The notes beneath the pieces are model-generated. The model was not told the DNA's origin and ran no database searches. It saw only the letters and a program-made list of their open reading frames with translations. Below are positions 1 to 15,683 of a stretch of 64,000 nt of DNA, piece by piece. The stretch is taken from NCBI GenBank assembly GCA_024362935.1, contig JANCRA010000028.1, positions 2,950,501 to 3,014,500 of the forward strand. Direction: 5' to 3'. Source of the DNA: Setophaga petechia. Its lineage: Eukaryota; Chordata; Aves; Passeriformes; Parulidae. The position numbers were made by a program, and so were the translations under genes. The number at the start of each line of letters is the position of its first letter. The stretch's first letter is position 1.

Positions 1-3476
<3,476 letters not shown>

Positions 3477-3710
3477 TCAGAATAGCGGAATGCTTTGATC
3501 AAGGGGCTGGGAGGGCGAGGATCTTCGAAAGAGAGGAAAAAAGGTTGAGAAGAAGGGGGAAAAAAATAAAGAAAGGAGACCCGCTGGAAGGAGGGAGCTG
3601 AGAGTATTTCCTTGCACAAAATTTATTTTCTTTCTTCCTTTCCTCCCCAACTGAAAGAAGTTCCGGGGGGGGAAAATATATATGTAGATGTACAGAACTC
3701 CCTTTCTGTC

Positions 3711-3742
3711 TGCGTGTGTGTGTGCGTGTGTGTGTGTGTGTG
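3711..3742. repeat. TG dinucleotide microsatellite
   Basis: About 16 TG units with two C interruptions, 0.6 kb upstream of the AUTS2 ATG. Confidence 0.9.
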
Positions 3743-4012
3743 CAGGGAAGGGTGCAGCCTTCCCCTCCCCACCAACACGCACTCCTCTCCCCCTCCTCCT
3801 TTATCTCCCTGGATCAAACACAATAATAATAATAACGATGCATCCAGATGCAATTTTCTCAGGCACCGACCGGGGATGGACCCGGGAGTGGAGATCAGAT
3901 CCCAGCCCGGCCCCTCCAAAAACAAAACCAAACAATAAAAAGAAGAAAAAAAAGGAAAAAGAGAAAAAGGGGAGGAAAAAAAGAGTCCCAAAACACGCCC
4001 ACCCACCCCAGC

Positions 4013-4056
4013 TATTAATACGGATCAATCATGGCAAATTCATCGTATTAATTGTG
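4013..4056. promoter_or_regulatory. AT-rich island inside the CpG island, paired ATTAAT motifs
   Basis: A sharply bounded AT-rich stretch with two homeodomain-like ATTAAT/TTAATT cores (4014-4019 and about 4047-4053) and an intervening ATCAATC. It is flanked by GC-rich sequence about 0.9 kb upstream of the start codon. The regulatory role is inferred only from composition and position. Confidence 0.35.
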
Positions 4057-4287
4057 GCGAGGAGGGGGGTGCTGGTGCTGGTGACAATAGATCCGAGCGG
4101 AGGGGAGGCGGCCCCCGGGAGCGGCGGCGGCCACAACAGCACGGCTGGTGCCCGGGGGCGCGGCGGTGCGGGCTCGGCGGAGCGGGCTCGGTGCCGCCCG
4201 GGCGGTGCCGGTGCCGGGGGGCGCCCGCCGAGCCCCGCGCGGGGCGGTCGCGGTGTCGCCCCCAGCGGCCGCGCGGCCCCGCGCCGC

Positions 4288-4388
4288 TCACGTGACCGCC
4301 GCCCCGCCCGCTCCCCGCCCGGCGGCGCGCGAAATGCGGCGCCCCCGCCGCGCGAAATAAGTCTCGGGCATGCGCGGGGGGCCTGCGC
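4288..4388. promoter_or_regulatory. E-box and NRF1-like sites in upstream CpG block
   Basis: A palindromic TCACGTGA E-box (USF/MITF/MYC class) lies at 4288-4295. GCATGCGC at 4368-4375 and GCCTGCGC at 4381-4388 resemble NRF1 half-sites, which are common in CpG-island promoters. They may mark a start-site region about 1.2 kb upstream of the ATG, which would imply a long leader or an upstream leader exon. Confidence 0.45.
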
Positions 4389-4422
4389 GGTGGGGCGGCC
4401 GGCACGCGCTGTGACACCCCCT

Positions 4423-4516
4423 CGCATTGCCCCTCACCGCTGCTCACACTGCCCTTCACACCGCTCCTCGCATTGCTCCTCACAGCGCCCCTCACACTGC
4501 CCCTCACACCGCCCCG
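4423..4516. repeat. Degenerate CCTCACACTGCC minisatellite
   Basis: Six to seven degenerate 12-15 bp units built on CTCACACTGCCC / CTCACACCGCTC sit at the outer edge of the CpG island. The repeated reading frame (PHTAPHTAP-like) is a product of the repeat, not a gene. Confidence 0.8.
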
Positions 4517-4650
4517 GTCCGCGCTGCCCCGGTGCCGCTCCATCCCTGGAGCCGCGCGGGGATGTCTTCACGGGACCAAGCGTGGGGGGCGCGTAGTCTC
4601 CCTTTCTGGAGTCATTCGGGCGCGTCCCTGGGTCACCTGCCGCGGGTGGC

Positions 4651-4726
4651 CCTGCCATGGCAGGGGTTGGACTGGATGATCTCCTAACGTCCCTTCCAAC
4701 CCCATTCTGGTTGCGCGATTCTGTGT
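4651..4726 (+). mobile_element. CR1 LINE 3' end fragment
   Basis: The segment from GCCATGGCAGGGGTTGGACT through the CCTTCCAACCCCATTCTG stretch to GATTCTGTG is the diagnostic last about 75 bases of avian CR1. The 3' end lies to the right. Confidence 0.85.
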
Positions 4727-7700
4727 CCAGCCCTTGTCCCCCTGGCCGGTCTCCTTCCCTCACGGCTCGGGGCTGCCTCAGGTGCTCGTCCCTCACGGCC
4801 TCGGCTGCTGCTGGGCGCTGCCCCTGCCCAGCCTTGCAGTGGGTTGTGCTCCTGCTGTCCCTGAGGGGAGCCGACACCCCTCTGCCCCAGGATGGTGGCT
4901 GTGACCCTTGCCAGGGTGACCCTCCGACATGACTGGCACAGATGCTGAGGCTGCGGGCAGAGCAACTTGTGGCCGCCCACCTGAAGCTCACCTGTCCTTG
5001 GCTCTGCCCTGCCCACACCGTGCGTGGCCTTTTGCCTCTATCAGCCTCGGCTTTGTTGCCTCCCGTCTTCATGTTCCCACCTCCGTGATATTAGGGCATA
5101 TTGCCCGTGTTACCTCAGCACCAAGAGGGCTGTGGAATGAACAAATTCACTTTTAAAGCTGGTTCTTATGGTCACCCTTCTCACCTGGTGCTTCTGTCTC
5201 CTGCCCAGGGGAACCTGCTGAGGGAATGAATAGGCTTGGAAGGAGAAGGGCATGTGGAGCTGTTTGGTCTGACTTTGGGGAGAAAGCATTAGGAGCAGAG
5301 CACTGGAGAATCAGGACATTCACTAGGAAGAGACAAGGAGAGAGGAGGAGCAAGGAACAAAATGGGGAAGAAACCCCAACCTGTGAAGTCTCGATGTTCA
5401 GAACAGAGAAGAGGGACTCTGGAAGCACAGCGCTGGTTTTCCTCCATCTACCGGGGGTGATCATGCTGTTGTGTAGTTTGGAATACATTGGGGGAGATTG
5501 GAAGGGCAGGAAAAAAAGATAAATTGTTTATACTCCTTCTCCACAAAGAACCTTCTGTACAAGAACCAAGTCTGTCTCCTGTAGCTGCTAATCATTCCTC
5601 TATTGAGATCCCCAGCCAGGGGAACGCACACAGGCTGAGTGTATTTTTCCAGTATTCTCCCTCTGGGCTACTCTGATTCTCAGGGGATGAGGCTCTGCTT
5701 GACTGTATAATACGTTGTTTACTCTGTACCCTTAGGCCACCAATCGAGTCATTTTTTTAGCATGTTTTCTATGATTACTGAGTGATTATGTGAAATACTG
5801 GGAATCGGATACACCCTCTGTATCCAGAAGGCAAGTGACACCTTTGTCACCTCTCTGCACACCACATCTCCTGGACAGCACGCAGTGACTTTTAAGCTGG
5901 TGTGAGGCAGAGGAGGAGGAAGCACAAAGCTGTGGGTAACCTGAGAGTGTGAGAGCATGTACCTTACAGAAGGCCACGCTGCCCATGGCAGGGGCACATG
6001 GCTAGTTTTTAAACATTCTCAGATATCAACCTAGAGACCATCTCCTAATCTGACCTTAGATGTCCCTGTTCAGATTTTTCTTGCTGTTTAACAAATGCAT
6101 TTCTCTGTCTTACTTTGGGTTCTTTTGTCTCCTAGTTGCCTGCCAGTTCTATACAATCTGACTATACAGAAGCTGCACTGGTATTGCTCAAGTGTTACAA
6201 TTTCCATGTACAGCAAGCTCAAATATTATAAGATCTCTGTCTTCTGAAAAATATTAAGCTGTGCTGTGTCAAACAAGTGTTACCTGTTGGGTTTTTTTGA
6301 AAATAACTCTGTAATTTTCAGGGCAAAGTAATTGATTATAGTTTCCTGCATATCCATCACCATTAAAGTGACTTAAGAGACCTGTAGTCAGATACATTTC
6401 TGCAGACATTCATTGCGTGGCTGAAAGTCTGCTCAGTCTGTTTTCTTCTTGAATGTGTGTATGTGGATAACAGACACGATACGTGATTCATTTTGCATTC
6501 TTTGTAGAAACAAATCCCCAGACTTGCATGTCTACGGAAAAAAAAATAAGATTAAAACCCATCCATCTAACTCATCCTCCATTGCAAAACATTTTTGTTC
6601 TGTGTAATATTTATGGCAAGCATTAGAAATCACAGGTCACCTTCTTGGGTATGACAAAGGTGAATTACCCCTTTTCTGGGTGTGATCCAGCAGGAGCATT
6701 TCCACGATCCCTAATTGATTTGGGAGTATCAGGAAGTTCTTTCTCCAGTGTGCTCTTGCCTCCAGCTGAGTATTTCAAGTCATCTTAGCAGAAAGAATAC
6801 TGCAGACCTCCATGCACATTTCTTCTTGGGCTGCCTGTTAGCTTTCCTCTAGAAATACATCTTGCCTGGCATCTGGTGTGAGAAAACAGCACGCTTTTTC
6901 TCTCTTTTTTTTTTTTTTTTTTTATTCGGCTCTGGTACCTTGCTGAGTCACTGTTTTTGAGGTTAATGACTAGTGTACTCAACTGGATACTCAGTAATTA
7001 ACACCCACGGAAAGGGTACTTCTCCAGCATGTAATAACAGACCTATAATCTTCTGATTTGAGACAGATATCAAAAGCTTTCTTTTCCTAAATAACAAAGA
7101 CAGAAAGGCTAACACAGACCAAAAGCAACAATTGCAATTTCCATGTCACCATTATGCATTGGAACAAAATAAAATTTGCAACTGTAAAAACACTAGAAGC
7201 CGTTTTCTTAGGACTAGCCCCTGGCATACCTAAATGGAAAAGATATTTTAAACTAACTTGAATATCAGGAGATAATTCATTGCTTGAGGAAATGGCAAGA
7301 ACCTTGCTTCTAGCAAGAGTAACTTGCACTGTGCTTTGGCATTAAGCTCCAGAGATGGAATTTTTAAGTTCAGTCCACATAGGAATCTCAGCAGAGGCAA
7401 ATGTGCCTTTCTGAAGTTATCATCCTTTTAGGAGATGGGTGGTTTGAAATAGCAGACTGTCTGCCTTGCAGACTATTATTTTTGTTTTAGAAGGAGTTTG
7501 ATCTGGGAACACAAAAAACCAAGAGAAATGGAGAAAAGAGCCTTTTTGTTATTGTTTCCACCCTGCTCTTACAGTGCATTTATAAGAATAGCAAATGATG
7601 AGAACCAAAATTCTAATACAAAATAAAAGCCAGGGTGATTGTGTGGATGGCAGAGGAATTTAAAGCAGTTCCATAAAACTTAACCAATTTTATCCAAATT

Positions 7701-9223
7701 GTATTGCTTATCAGAGAGGATTGTCTGGCTTTGTAGCTAAGGGCTGCACCTGTTGTTTTAAAAGATGTTTTCCTAGAAGGTGGTTTGAAACAGAAACAGT
7801 TATGGAAGAAGGAGCATCCAAAGTGAACCAACAAGGAAGAATAGAAACCTGTGGCCTTTAAAAAACCCAAATAGCTCAAGACTAAAGATAAAGGCAGTAC
7901 TAAAAGTAGTTAGCTGAAACCCAGGGGCAGGCAGGTTTCCAGAACAACCTTGAAAGAAAATACTCAGAGAAGAGACAATTGTTCCCTTTCACAAATGAAG
8001 GGACTAACCCAGTCAGTGGAACTCACTGCCATGAGGCAGCTCTGAGGTCCAGAATAATGAGAACTCTCCAGGTAACCAGAATATTGGTTACAGAGTGGCT
8101 GAGGGGGAATGAACATTTTAATGCCTCAGAACCTAAAACAGTTTCTAAAACAAAGCAGGAGACAGAGACTGAACTGATGGACCATCAGCCTGATCCAGTC
8201 CTCCAGGTCAGGGCTGGCACACATCTGAACCTGGCTTCACTTCTCTGTGTTAAGTTCCTGTGTTTGGAGCAATGTTGTATCCATGCTCACTGGCACCAGG
8301 AGATCAGGGGGCACATGAAAAAGTTGATAAATTAACTGAGTCTGAAAAAGCTGAAGTTCAGATTTTTGTAGCTGGTCAAAGTAATTGTGTCATGGGCAGC
8401 TATTTCCTAAAAATAGCTTAGAGTTCAAGAAATCTGGGAACTGAGGGGGGGGGGGGGGGGGGAAGAAAAAGCTGGATGGCATCAGCAGAAGGTTTCCCCA
8501 GAAAAAATGAAAAAACGAATTAATCTATTTTTCTTGGTTTTGTAGTTGGTTATAATACAACTCTGAAGTATCTATGACTAATTTTATTAGGGAAAAAAAA
8601 GAAAAATCAGACCATGCAGGGGATAAGAAGTTCAGAGTCTTGATTTATTCACTCACGTGGATCTATAGTAATTTACAGAGGGGAAAACTAGAGAACAGGT
8701 CAGTCATGAGCAATAAAGCTGTGCATGTTTATCATGTATGGCCAGACAAACTCCAGAATTTTTGGATCCTGCTTGTTCCTTGGGATTTCTTAATAAACAC
8801 CCTAAGCTGACTAAACCTGTGTTTGTAATTGCCTGAGATTCCTTATCCCACAGCATGAACATTGGTGAATGGCAGCATTCATAAATACAGGGGGAAGCAG
8901 GTGTCCCTGGCTTTCAGGAGACTTCATTTGAAAACGTGATTCCAAGTTATGTGGATAGAAAAAATACTGTATTGATTGTGAAACTGTAAAGGATGGTGAT
9001 AAATGGCAAGATCTGAGTTTGTGTCATTATGGGTGGAGTATCCTAAAAGGTTTGATGGTGCAGCCCTGTTTTACTGAATATCTAATATCCAAAATATCAA
9101 ATAAACAGTACCTTAATGAAATTTGTAGACCACTCTGGATTTGGTAGAACCATGAATATTTGCATTGGTGGAGGAACAAGTAGAAGATTTTCACCAAGAA
9201 GAGGATTTTTAAAAAGCAAATAA
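4727..9223. other. Intergenic, mostly unique sequence upstream of AUTS2
   Basis: No exon, RNA gene or recognisable mobile element was found. Composition falls quickly from GC-rich to AT-rich. It contains a (T)19 run at 6905-6923 and the G-run annotated separately. Open frames are short and lack coding features. Confidence 0.6.
8445..8462. repeat. Homopolymer G18
   Basis: Eighteen consecutive G in otherwise AT-rich unique sequence. Its length is uncertain in most sequencing technologies. Confidence 0.9.
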
Positions 9224-9422
9224 AATCATAGAATAGAATTACAGAATCATTAGGATTGTAAAAGATCCCTGGGTCCAACCTTTGACCAATCACTGCCTTG
9301 TCAACCAGAGCAGAGCACTGAGCTCCACATTCAGATGTTCCTTCCATACCTCCAGGGATGGTGGAGCCACCACCCCCCTGGGCAGCCCTTCCCAATGCCC
9401 AACCACCCTTTCTGAGAACTTA
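9224..9422 (-). mobile_element. CR1 LINE 3' fragment
   Basis: Begins AATCATAGAATAGAATTACAG, the reverse complement of the CR1 3' repeat. It continues through the CR1 3' UTR (GGGTCCAACCTTTGACC, then CCTCCAGGGATGGTG and CTGGGCAGCCCTTCCCAATG). This is a CR1 subtype different from most others in the window. Confidence 0.9.
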
Positions 9423-11157
9423 TTCCTGGGAAAGATAGTTAATTATATCCACTGTGGAAACAAACACCAACTGCAAATTACAGTTCTTCAGTTAGCATCC
9501 TATGAAGGGGTTGATCTTCTAGGGTGAAATTCTGAGCTCAGTTACATGTAAGTGAGAAAACTGTTATTTTCTTTGGGAAGTTCAGATGGGTTTACAATTT
9601 GATCACAGGAATTTTAAATGTGACTAAGAGATTTAGGACGTGCCCTTTGGTCCCTTCAAAAATTGTTCACCAAAGCATATTGCTAAGTACATAGCATGTC
9701 TCTGCCCTGAGAATTGGTCAGCTTTTATTACCAGAAATCACCAACTGTTTACAATTTAGTGATGCTGAGTTCAGATTGCAGTATTGCATGCTGTACTGGT
9801 TCTGCTGATATGTCACAGGAAACAAACAATTTACAACTTTCCTTCTCTCCCACCTTCACCAAAAAGCATGTAAAAGAAACACAAGAATGTTTTTTTTCCA
9901 CTATTTAAAATCAATGTTTAAGAGAAACTATGTTTTAGCCCAACACAGGTTATGATATGGAGAGAACTACACGAAATTTAATAGCCTGGGTTATCCAGAA
10001 GGTCAGACTACCTGATCCTGGTCGGTTCTGGCCTCTTAAGTCTAGGAATAAATTAGAAACCTGAGCTCTGAAAGTTTTAATTTCAGAGCAGTCTTTGTGA
10101 AAAGGGGTGGAGTAGAATCCCTAATGAATTACATCCTCCTCCAACATTCGTTTTTCTCCCTGAGAAATGGTTTCTTTTGAAAAACAGTGTTTAGTTCCTC
10201 ATCTTCTAAATTACAAAAAAATTATATCTCTTTATGTCTTACACTGTACTGTGTGCCAGCACAGCAATTATTAAAGCATTTTTATTGATATTAGACAGCT
10301 CTCTATGAAATGTGAATTAAATTTATCATGAAAATTGATTTTTAATGACAACTCAAGTTTACATTTCTGAAGTTCATACTTTTCCACTATTTTTCGTTGG
10401 CACTAGAGTAGTACAGCTACAATACCTTTATTTGTCAGAAATTGATTAGGAAATATCCTGTAGTTTACTCACATTTATCAGTGTGGTTCTGATGATGAAA
10501 ACAATGAAGTTTTCTGTTGCAGCTCATCTGCAGAGATCAGAAGTGAACAAAGTGGTCCAAACCAGCACATCCGAGTACCTGAAGTCCCTCATCTGCACTT
10601 AGGCATTTATAAAATTGTCTTGATTTTTAAAGCTGTTGAATGGGCTCAGCTTTCATTCTGGTTTTATGAGAATTACAGGACACACATCCCTGGAATCAAT
10701 CTGTCATCCTCTACCTTTTTTTCCCTGTATATTATCTTTCCTTATTACCAATGACATGCTGAAGGTAACTTCTGGATTAGCAGCCTGAACATGGCCCTGG
10801 ATGCTAACCCAGTTACACTGCAGGGAATGCTGCTTTTTAATCTGCCTGGTTCTTCAGCTGCTCCAGATGGAAAGGGAGAGAGAATTTTCTGGGCTTGTAT
10901 TGGTGTGTTTTGATGAAAACAGTCTGACACAGAACGTGCAGGAGCAGTCTGGGCTCACAGCATGACTAGGTGTCCTCTGGCCTGAAGTAATCTGAGGACA
11001 GAAAAGTACAATGTGAAATCAAATGCAATTATTGACTACTCCAAACAACATTACAGCGACTGAGCATCAAGTGTGCTTAGTGCTCAGGTTCAGAAGGAAA
11101 TTAGAGCTGTATTAGTGCAAGTAACTGTGGATAAAAACCTCAGCTTGGCAAAAATGT
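9423..11157. other. Intergenic unique sequence
   Basis: AT-rich unique DNA with no exon or mobile element recognised. It includes the motif-rich block at about 10225-10510 annotated separately. Confidence 0.55.
10225..10510. other. Candidate conserved noncoding block
   Basis: AT-rich, repeat-free sequence with many homeodomain-type cores (ATTTATCATG, GATTTTTAATGAC, AATTATTAAAG, AAATTGATTAGG). No open frame. This is proposed only from composition and its position upstream of a developmental regulator. Confidence 0.25.
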
Positions 11158-11253
11158 CACTTATGGATCTCCAGAATTGGTGTGTTTCTCACTTATGCAT
11201 CTCCAGAATTGTTGTGTTTCTCACTTATGCATCTCCAGAATTGTTGTATTTCT
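11158..11253. repeat. 32-bp minisatellite, three units
   Basis: Three head-to-tail 32-bp units (CACTTATGCATCTCCAGAAT...TTTCT) start at 11158, 11190 and 11222 with only a few differences. The plus-strand frame through them repeats HLCISRIVVF-like residues and is not a gene. Confidence 0.95.
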
Positions 11254-12312
11254 GTAAGACATATCTGGGCAGGAGTTGGGAGGAGGCTGGGGTTGTTTTT
11301 CATTGGCTGATGGGGGAAGGATTATTGTTTGCTGTTAAAAATGATGCCAAGCAAACTTTTACAAGGTCTTCTGTGACTAATAAAGCCTGAGTCTTTGAAA
11401 ATGTACTACAGCTCAAGTTGTTGTTTAGAGATAATTCTCTTCGATCCAGATGCTTCCATCTGAAAGTGCAGTGCAGAGAGAAGAAAAAGAGAGAAGGAAA
11501 TTTGATGGAAAGTCCCAGAAAGCAAAGGGAAAAGAAATCTGCAATTTCTCTTATTTTAACACATCATGTGCTGAACCTGGGCACAGAGAAGTCCCCTGGC
11601 CAGTGTGCTTACCTGTGCTGAGATCTGGGAGGAGGATAGTGCTGTCCTGGCTGGGTGGGGTACTGACACAGGGCAATCTCCTTTGGAAGGTGATCTCAGA
11701 CACAGTGAGCTTTTCTTGTTCTTGGTACAATCTCTGTAATAGTGAATTCATGATCATAGGTCTGTGAAAGTGCCTAGGAAGAACCTGCCTTTACAGGAGT
11801 GCCCTGAGATTCAGGCAGAGGACTTGGATCATCCTCAGCTAGTTTGGCATATTCTGTACATATAAAGGCAGTAAAGTCCTTTCCTCTGTGGATTATATTG
11901 TGTATTTCCAGCCATTTTTCACCTTCTCCTGCACTCAGACCCAAAGGCCTGGTCATGAGCAAATGAGTGAGACAAGGGGTGGAGGCATTTTCTCAGTCTT
12001 GCAAGATGTGGTATGGCTGCTGCTCCTACAATGATGCAGCATCTCCCTCCAGGGAGGAATGAACATATTTTCCTGCCCTCCCATCTCTTGGATTTTTAAT
12101 CTCATTTTTTCCCCTTCTACCTGTGCTCTCTTGCATCTTGTTCATGACCACTCGACTTTGCACTTTGTTCTGGAGAAATGGAGATTTCAACCATCTCTGG
12201 AAAAGCAGGTTTGTTTGTTTGTAAGCAATAAATCATGACTGGCAGCCTTGTGTCATGGGACACCAAATCCTTTCAACTATTTGAGATAAATGGAAATCTA
12301 AGGCACCTTTAA
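11254..12312. other. Intergenic unique sequence
   Basis: No gene or recognisable element seen. Confidence 0.5.
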
Positions 12313-12490
12313 AAATCCTGGGATGGTTTGGGTTGGAAATGACCATAAAATTCATCTTGTTCACCCCCTGCCATGGAACACCTCCCACTGTCCCAGGCTG
12401 CTCCAAGCCCTGTCCAGCCTGGCCTTGGGCACTGCCTGGGATCCAGGGGCAGCCACAGCTGCTCTGGGTAACCTGTGCCCAACCTGCAGA
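12313..12490 (-). mobile_element. CR1 LINE 3' fragment
   Basis: Matches the CR1 3' UTR read backwards: GGTTTGGGTTGGAAATGACC, then CCCAGGCTGCTCCAAGCCC, GGCCTTGGGCACTGCC and GATCCAGGGGCAGCC. The terminal repeat itself is degraded. Confidence 0.85.
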
Positions 12491-15490
12491 TCTGATAATA
12501 TTCTGCAGATAGTGTACAAGCAGCCTTGATATTTACAGAACTTCACTGATAATGTCTCATTGTTTGCTTGCCCAAATCTAAAATATCCCATCAGCAGACA
12601 CTGTATATATTCTGTTCAGAGAAGGCAATCCTTTTTTATCTTCCATGAATTTGAAAATACACCATGCTCCTTGAACAAAAAATAAAAATAATAATGAGGC
12701 AGGCACAAGCAGCATAAATCAATATAACATTATTGATGTCAACAGAGCTATGCAAATATATACTCACTGAGGATGACACATAAAATCAAGCCCTAACTTT
12801 ATATGGAAAAAGATAGAAGCTACAGCAGCAGTATTAACTACACTTTTCAGCTATGCTCAAAATGGATTTTGGAATAAGTCATAGTTGTAATAAGTAATTT
12901 GAGAGGGTTGTGAATTCTTCTGTGAGCTCGTTGAGTCAGGAGACAGAAGAAAAATCAAAGCACAGGCTTGCAAGTAATATTCCCCCCTGATATTAACAAT
13001 AAAACTGTTACACTTCTTGGTTTTAAATAACAATTCTAACCAGTTTTTGCAGGTTGTTATAAATTCTACTCTGCCCCAAAGAGTCAGGGTTGCAAAGAGC
13101 CATGAGAAATGCCACTACAGGTAAATGATTTGCATCAGCATTGGTCAGCTTTGAGGTTTTACTGGAAACAACATTATTGCAGAAATCATTTCTGGCTGCA
13201 ATGAGTATTGTGGTCATCCTGCAGGGGAGGTTCCCAGAGAGGGGATAAAGATCCTGAAGACTAAACACCAAACATACCAGTGTCATCAGTGCATTGCTAC
13301 TCTTCTTAGCAGAAGAAGATGTTGGATTCACATAAAGCTGGGGTGGTGACAGAACAATAAATCTTTTCATTAGGCTGCCAGTCCAACACCAGTTTACCAG
13401 GACAAGACTTACCATATGTGTGAAGCCCCTCTGTGATCTGATGAGCTCCTCCTGACTCTGAGGTTCTCTACTGTCAGAAGTGACCACAGAAATGAGTAAA
13501 CAAAGGGTAAACAAAGCTAAGAGCACAAGAAAGATTACTTGATCAGCATCATAGCAATTAATGCACACACCTGCCCCAGAAGTTCATGTAACAAAACTTG
13601 TATGAGTTAAATATTCACCTGGTATTCATTTCACAGATGGAATTACACCTCATGTACATTAACAGAGATAATTACTGAAACACCAAGATCAGCTTGGCTC
13701 CTGTATCCTGAAAAGAACAAAAAAGAAAAGAAATCATTGCTGCAGCAAATTGTAGAAGTGGTAAAAGGCTCAAAAGAGTGTTCAACTAGTAGACAATTTT
13801 AAGTAAAGCTAATAAAACATGGCCACTTCATTATTCATTCATGAGAAAAGGCTGAGTTCAGACACTGTGTTTCAGAGGAGAAGCTGCTCTATAACATCCT
13901 GTCCCTTGTTCATCATTGCCACAATCTCCATGCACATCTTGTTCTTGTAGCAATTCTTTCAGTGCACTGAAGACCAACCAGCCCAGGGAAGTCAAAGAAG
14001 AAATCCCCACTGTTTTAATAGACTCTAAATCCAGTCTTGATCACCATCTTCCCATTCTGGGATGGAGCACTGCACAGTACAGAACAGAACCTCATGCTGA
14101 CAGCATTCTGCTTTCCAGGGAATAACCTCTCCCTTGTTTCCCTGAATCCTTATGAAGATCCTGGGTCTGCTCCTCATGGGTTCAGTTGCAAGTTTCTCTT
14201 TGCCTTTAATTTGCAGCAGGACTGGAAGATCAGATGAAGAGCCACATCAGGAGATTTATGATCTGTGTTCTGGCTCTGGTTCTGACACATGTCATGAATA
14301 ATGGTGTGCAAATTACGCCAGTCATTTGTTCTTCACTCAGATGGCCGTGGAAACAGGGATGGAATTAATTTCCCTGTTTGCAAAGTGCCTTGACTCCACT
14401 CACAGGAGCAGAGGTGAGCCAAGGCTGTGGCTCTGAGGAGAGGCTGCCTCAGGCATGGAGGGCTACGGTGAGCAGAGCCTTCCAGAGTCAGACAGTTTGG
14501 ATACAATCTGTAGGAATTTTCATAGGCATCCAGCTCACCCAGACAAGTTTAGAATATCATCTTTAAGCATCACCAGTCATAATCACTCCAGCATTTTTCT
14601 CCAGTCATCTTCTCATGCATAGGCAGTACACCACTTTCTCTTTGCATTCTTCCTGCCTCTTTTCAGGCAGAGCCCTTCAAGACATAAAACTTCCAGGAGT
14701 GTAACCTACTGTCATAGGAGGAAAACACCAAATAGTTAAATAAACAAGGAGCATCAGGGTCCATTGAAGAAAGAGTTTGGTTGGGCAGAAACTAGTTTAT
14801 AATTTCACTGATCTGGTGCACCTTATTTTCATCTTCTTCTTTTGCTGTCAGAGTGTTGTTGCCTTTTAAAATTCAAATCCCTTGATTTGACATTTTCTCT
14901 TGTCCTCCGTGCCACTTGCTAAAATTACTCTTTCACTTTCCAACATAGCTTTTTTTCCCTGAACTGAAATTTACTTATAATTTCTCAGAAAAAAATAAAA
15001 TCTCCCTGTTAAAAAACAAATGCCATGGATAATTGAAGGGGGAAGGGGAGGAAAATAGAGAGAGAGGATTATTGCTTGTAAGGGCACAGTTGAGGTAATA
15101 AAGGAAAACAGCAAGTTCCAGCTGTAAGGGTTGGTCAGATGTCTCCAACACCAGACAGAGGGGATCATGACCCCCTTGAGGTGGATGTACTTGTGCCAGC
15201 AGTGGTTCTTGCTTGGGGCCATTGTTTCTATAGTCTGTCCCAAATCAATAATAGCAACAATAACTGAATCATAAGCAAATATGGGCCATTAACTTGTGAA
15301 AGAATGGTGTATAGACCTTCACTGAACAGCTTAGAAAGTTACAGTAGTAGGTGGACCAAGGACCAGCCTTTGAAGGTCCCTTTCACAAAGAGCTGTGTCC
15401 CAGCCCTGGGTTCCACAGTACAAGTTAGAGTGGTAGAAACCTTTAAAATCACTCAGTCCAGCCACTCAAAGAATGCATATGCACACTCAT
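12491..15490. other. Intergenic unique sequence
   Basis: Three kilobases without a recognised element. A minus-strand open frame (13023-13568) has no ATG at its start and resembles no family. ATGCAAAT lies in the AT-rich stretch near 12750. Confidence 0.5.
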
Positions 15491-15683
15491 GGAATCATAG
15501 AACCCCAGAATGATTTGGGTTGGAAAGGACCTCAAAGATCATCTCATTCCACCCCCTGCCATGGCAGGGACACCTCCCACCATCCCAGGCTGCTCCAAGC
15601 CCTGCCCAGCCTGGCCTTGGGCACTGCCAGGGATCCAGGGGCAGCCACAGCTGCTCTGGGCACCCTGTGCCAGGGCCTGCCCA
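15491..15683 (-). mobile_element. CR1 LINE 3' fragment
   Basis: Opens GGAATCATAGAACCCCAGAA (reverse of the CR1 3' terminus) and runs through GGTTGGAAAGGACCTCAAAG to CTGTGCCAGGGCCTGCCC. Well preserved. Confidence 0.92.

Noticed and set aside
4423..4516. CRISPR-like regular repeats
   Set aside because: Short, degenerate tandem units without spacers in a vertebrate genome; an ordinary minisatellite.
13023..13568. 181-codon minus-strand frame with a hydrophobic start
   Set aside because: It begins at GTG, not ATG; no family resemblance; no splice or promoter context. Probably chance.
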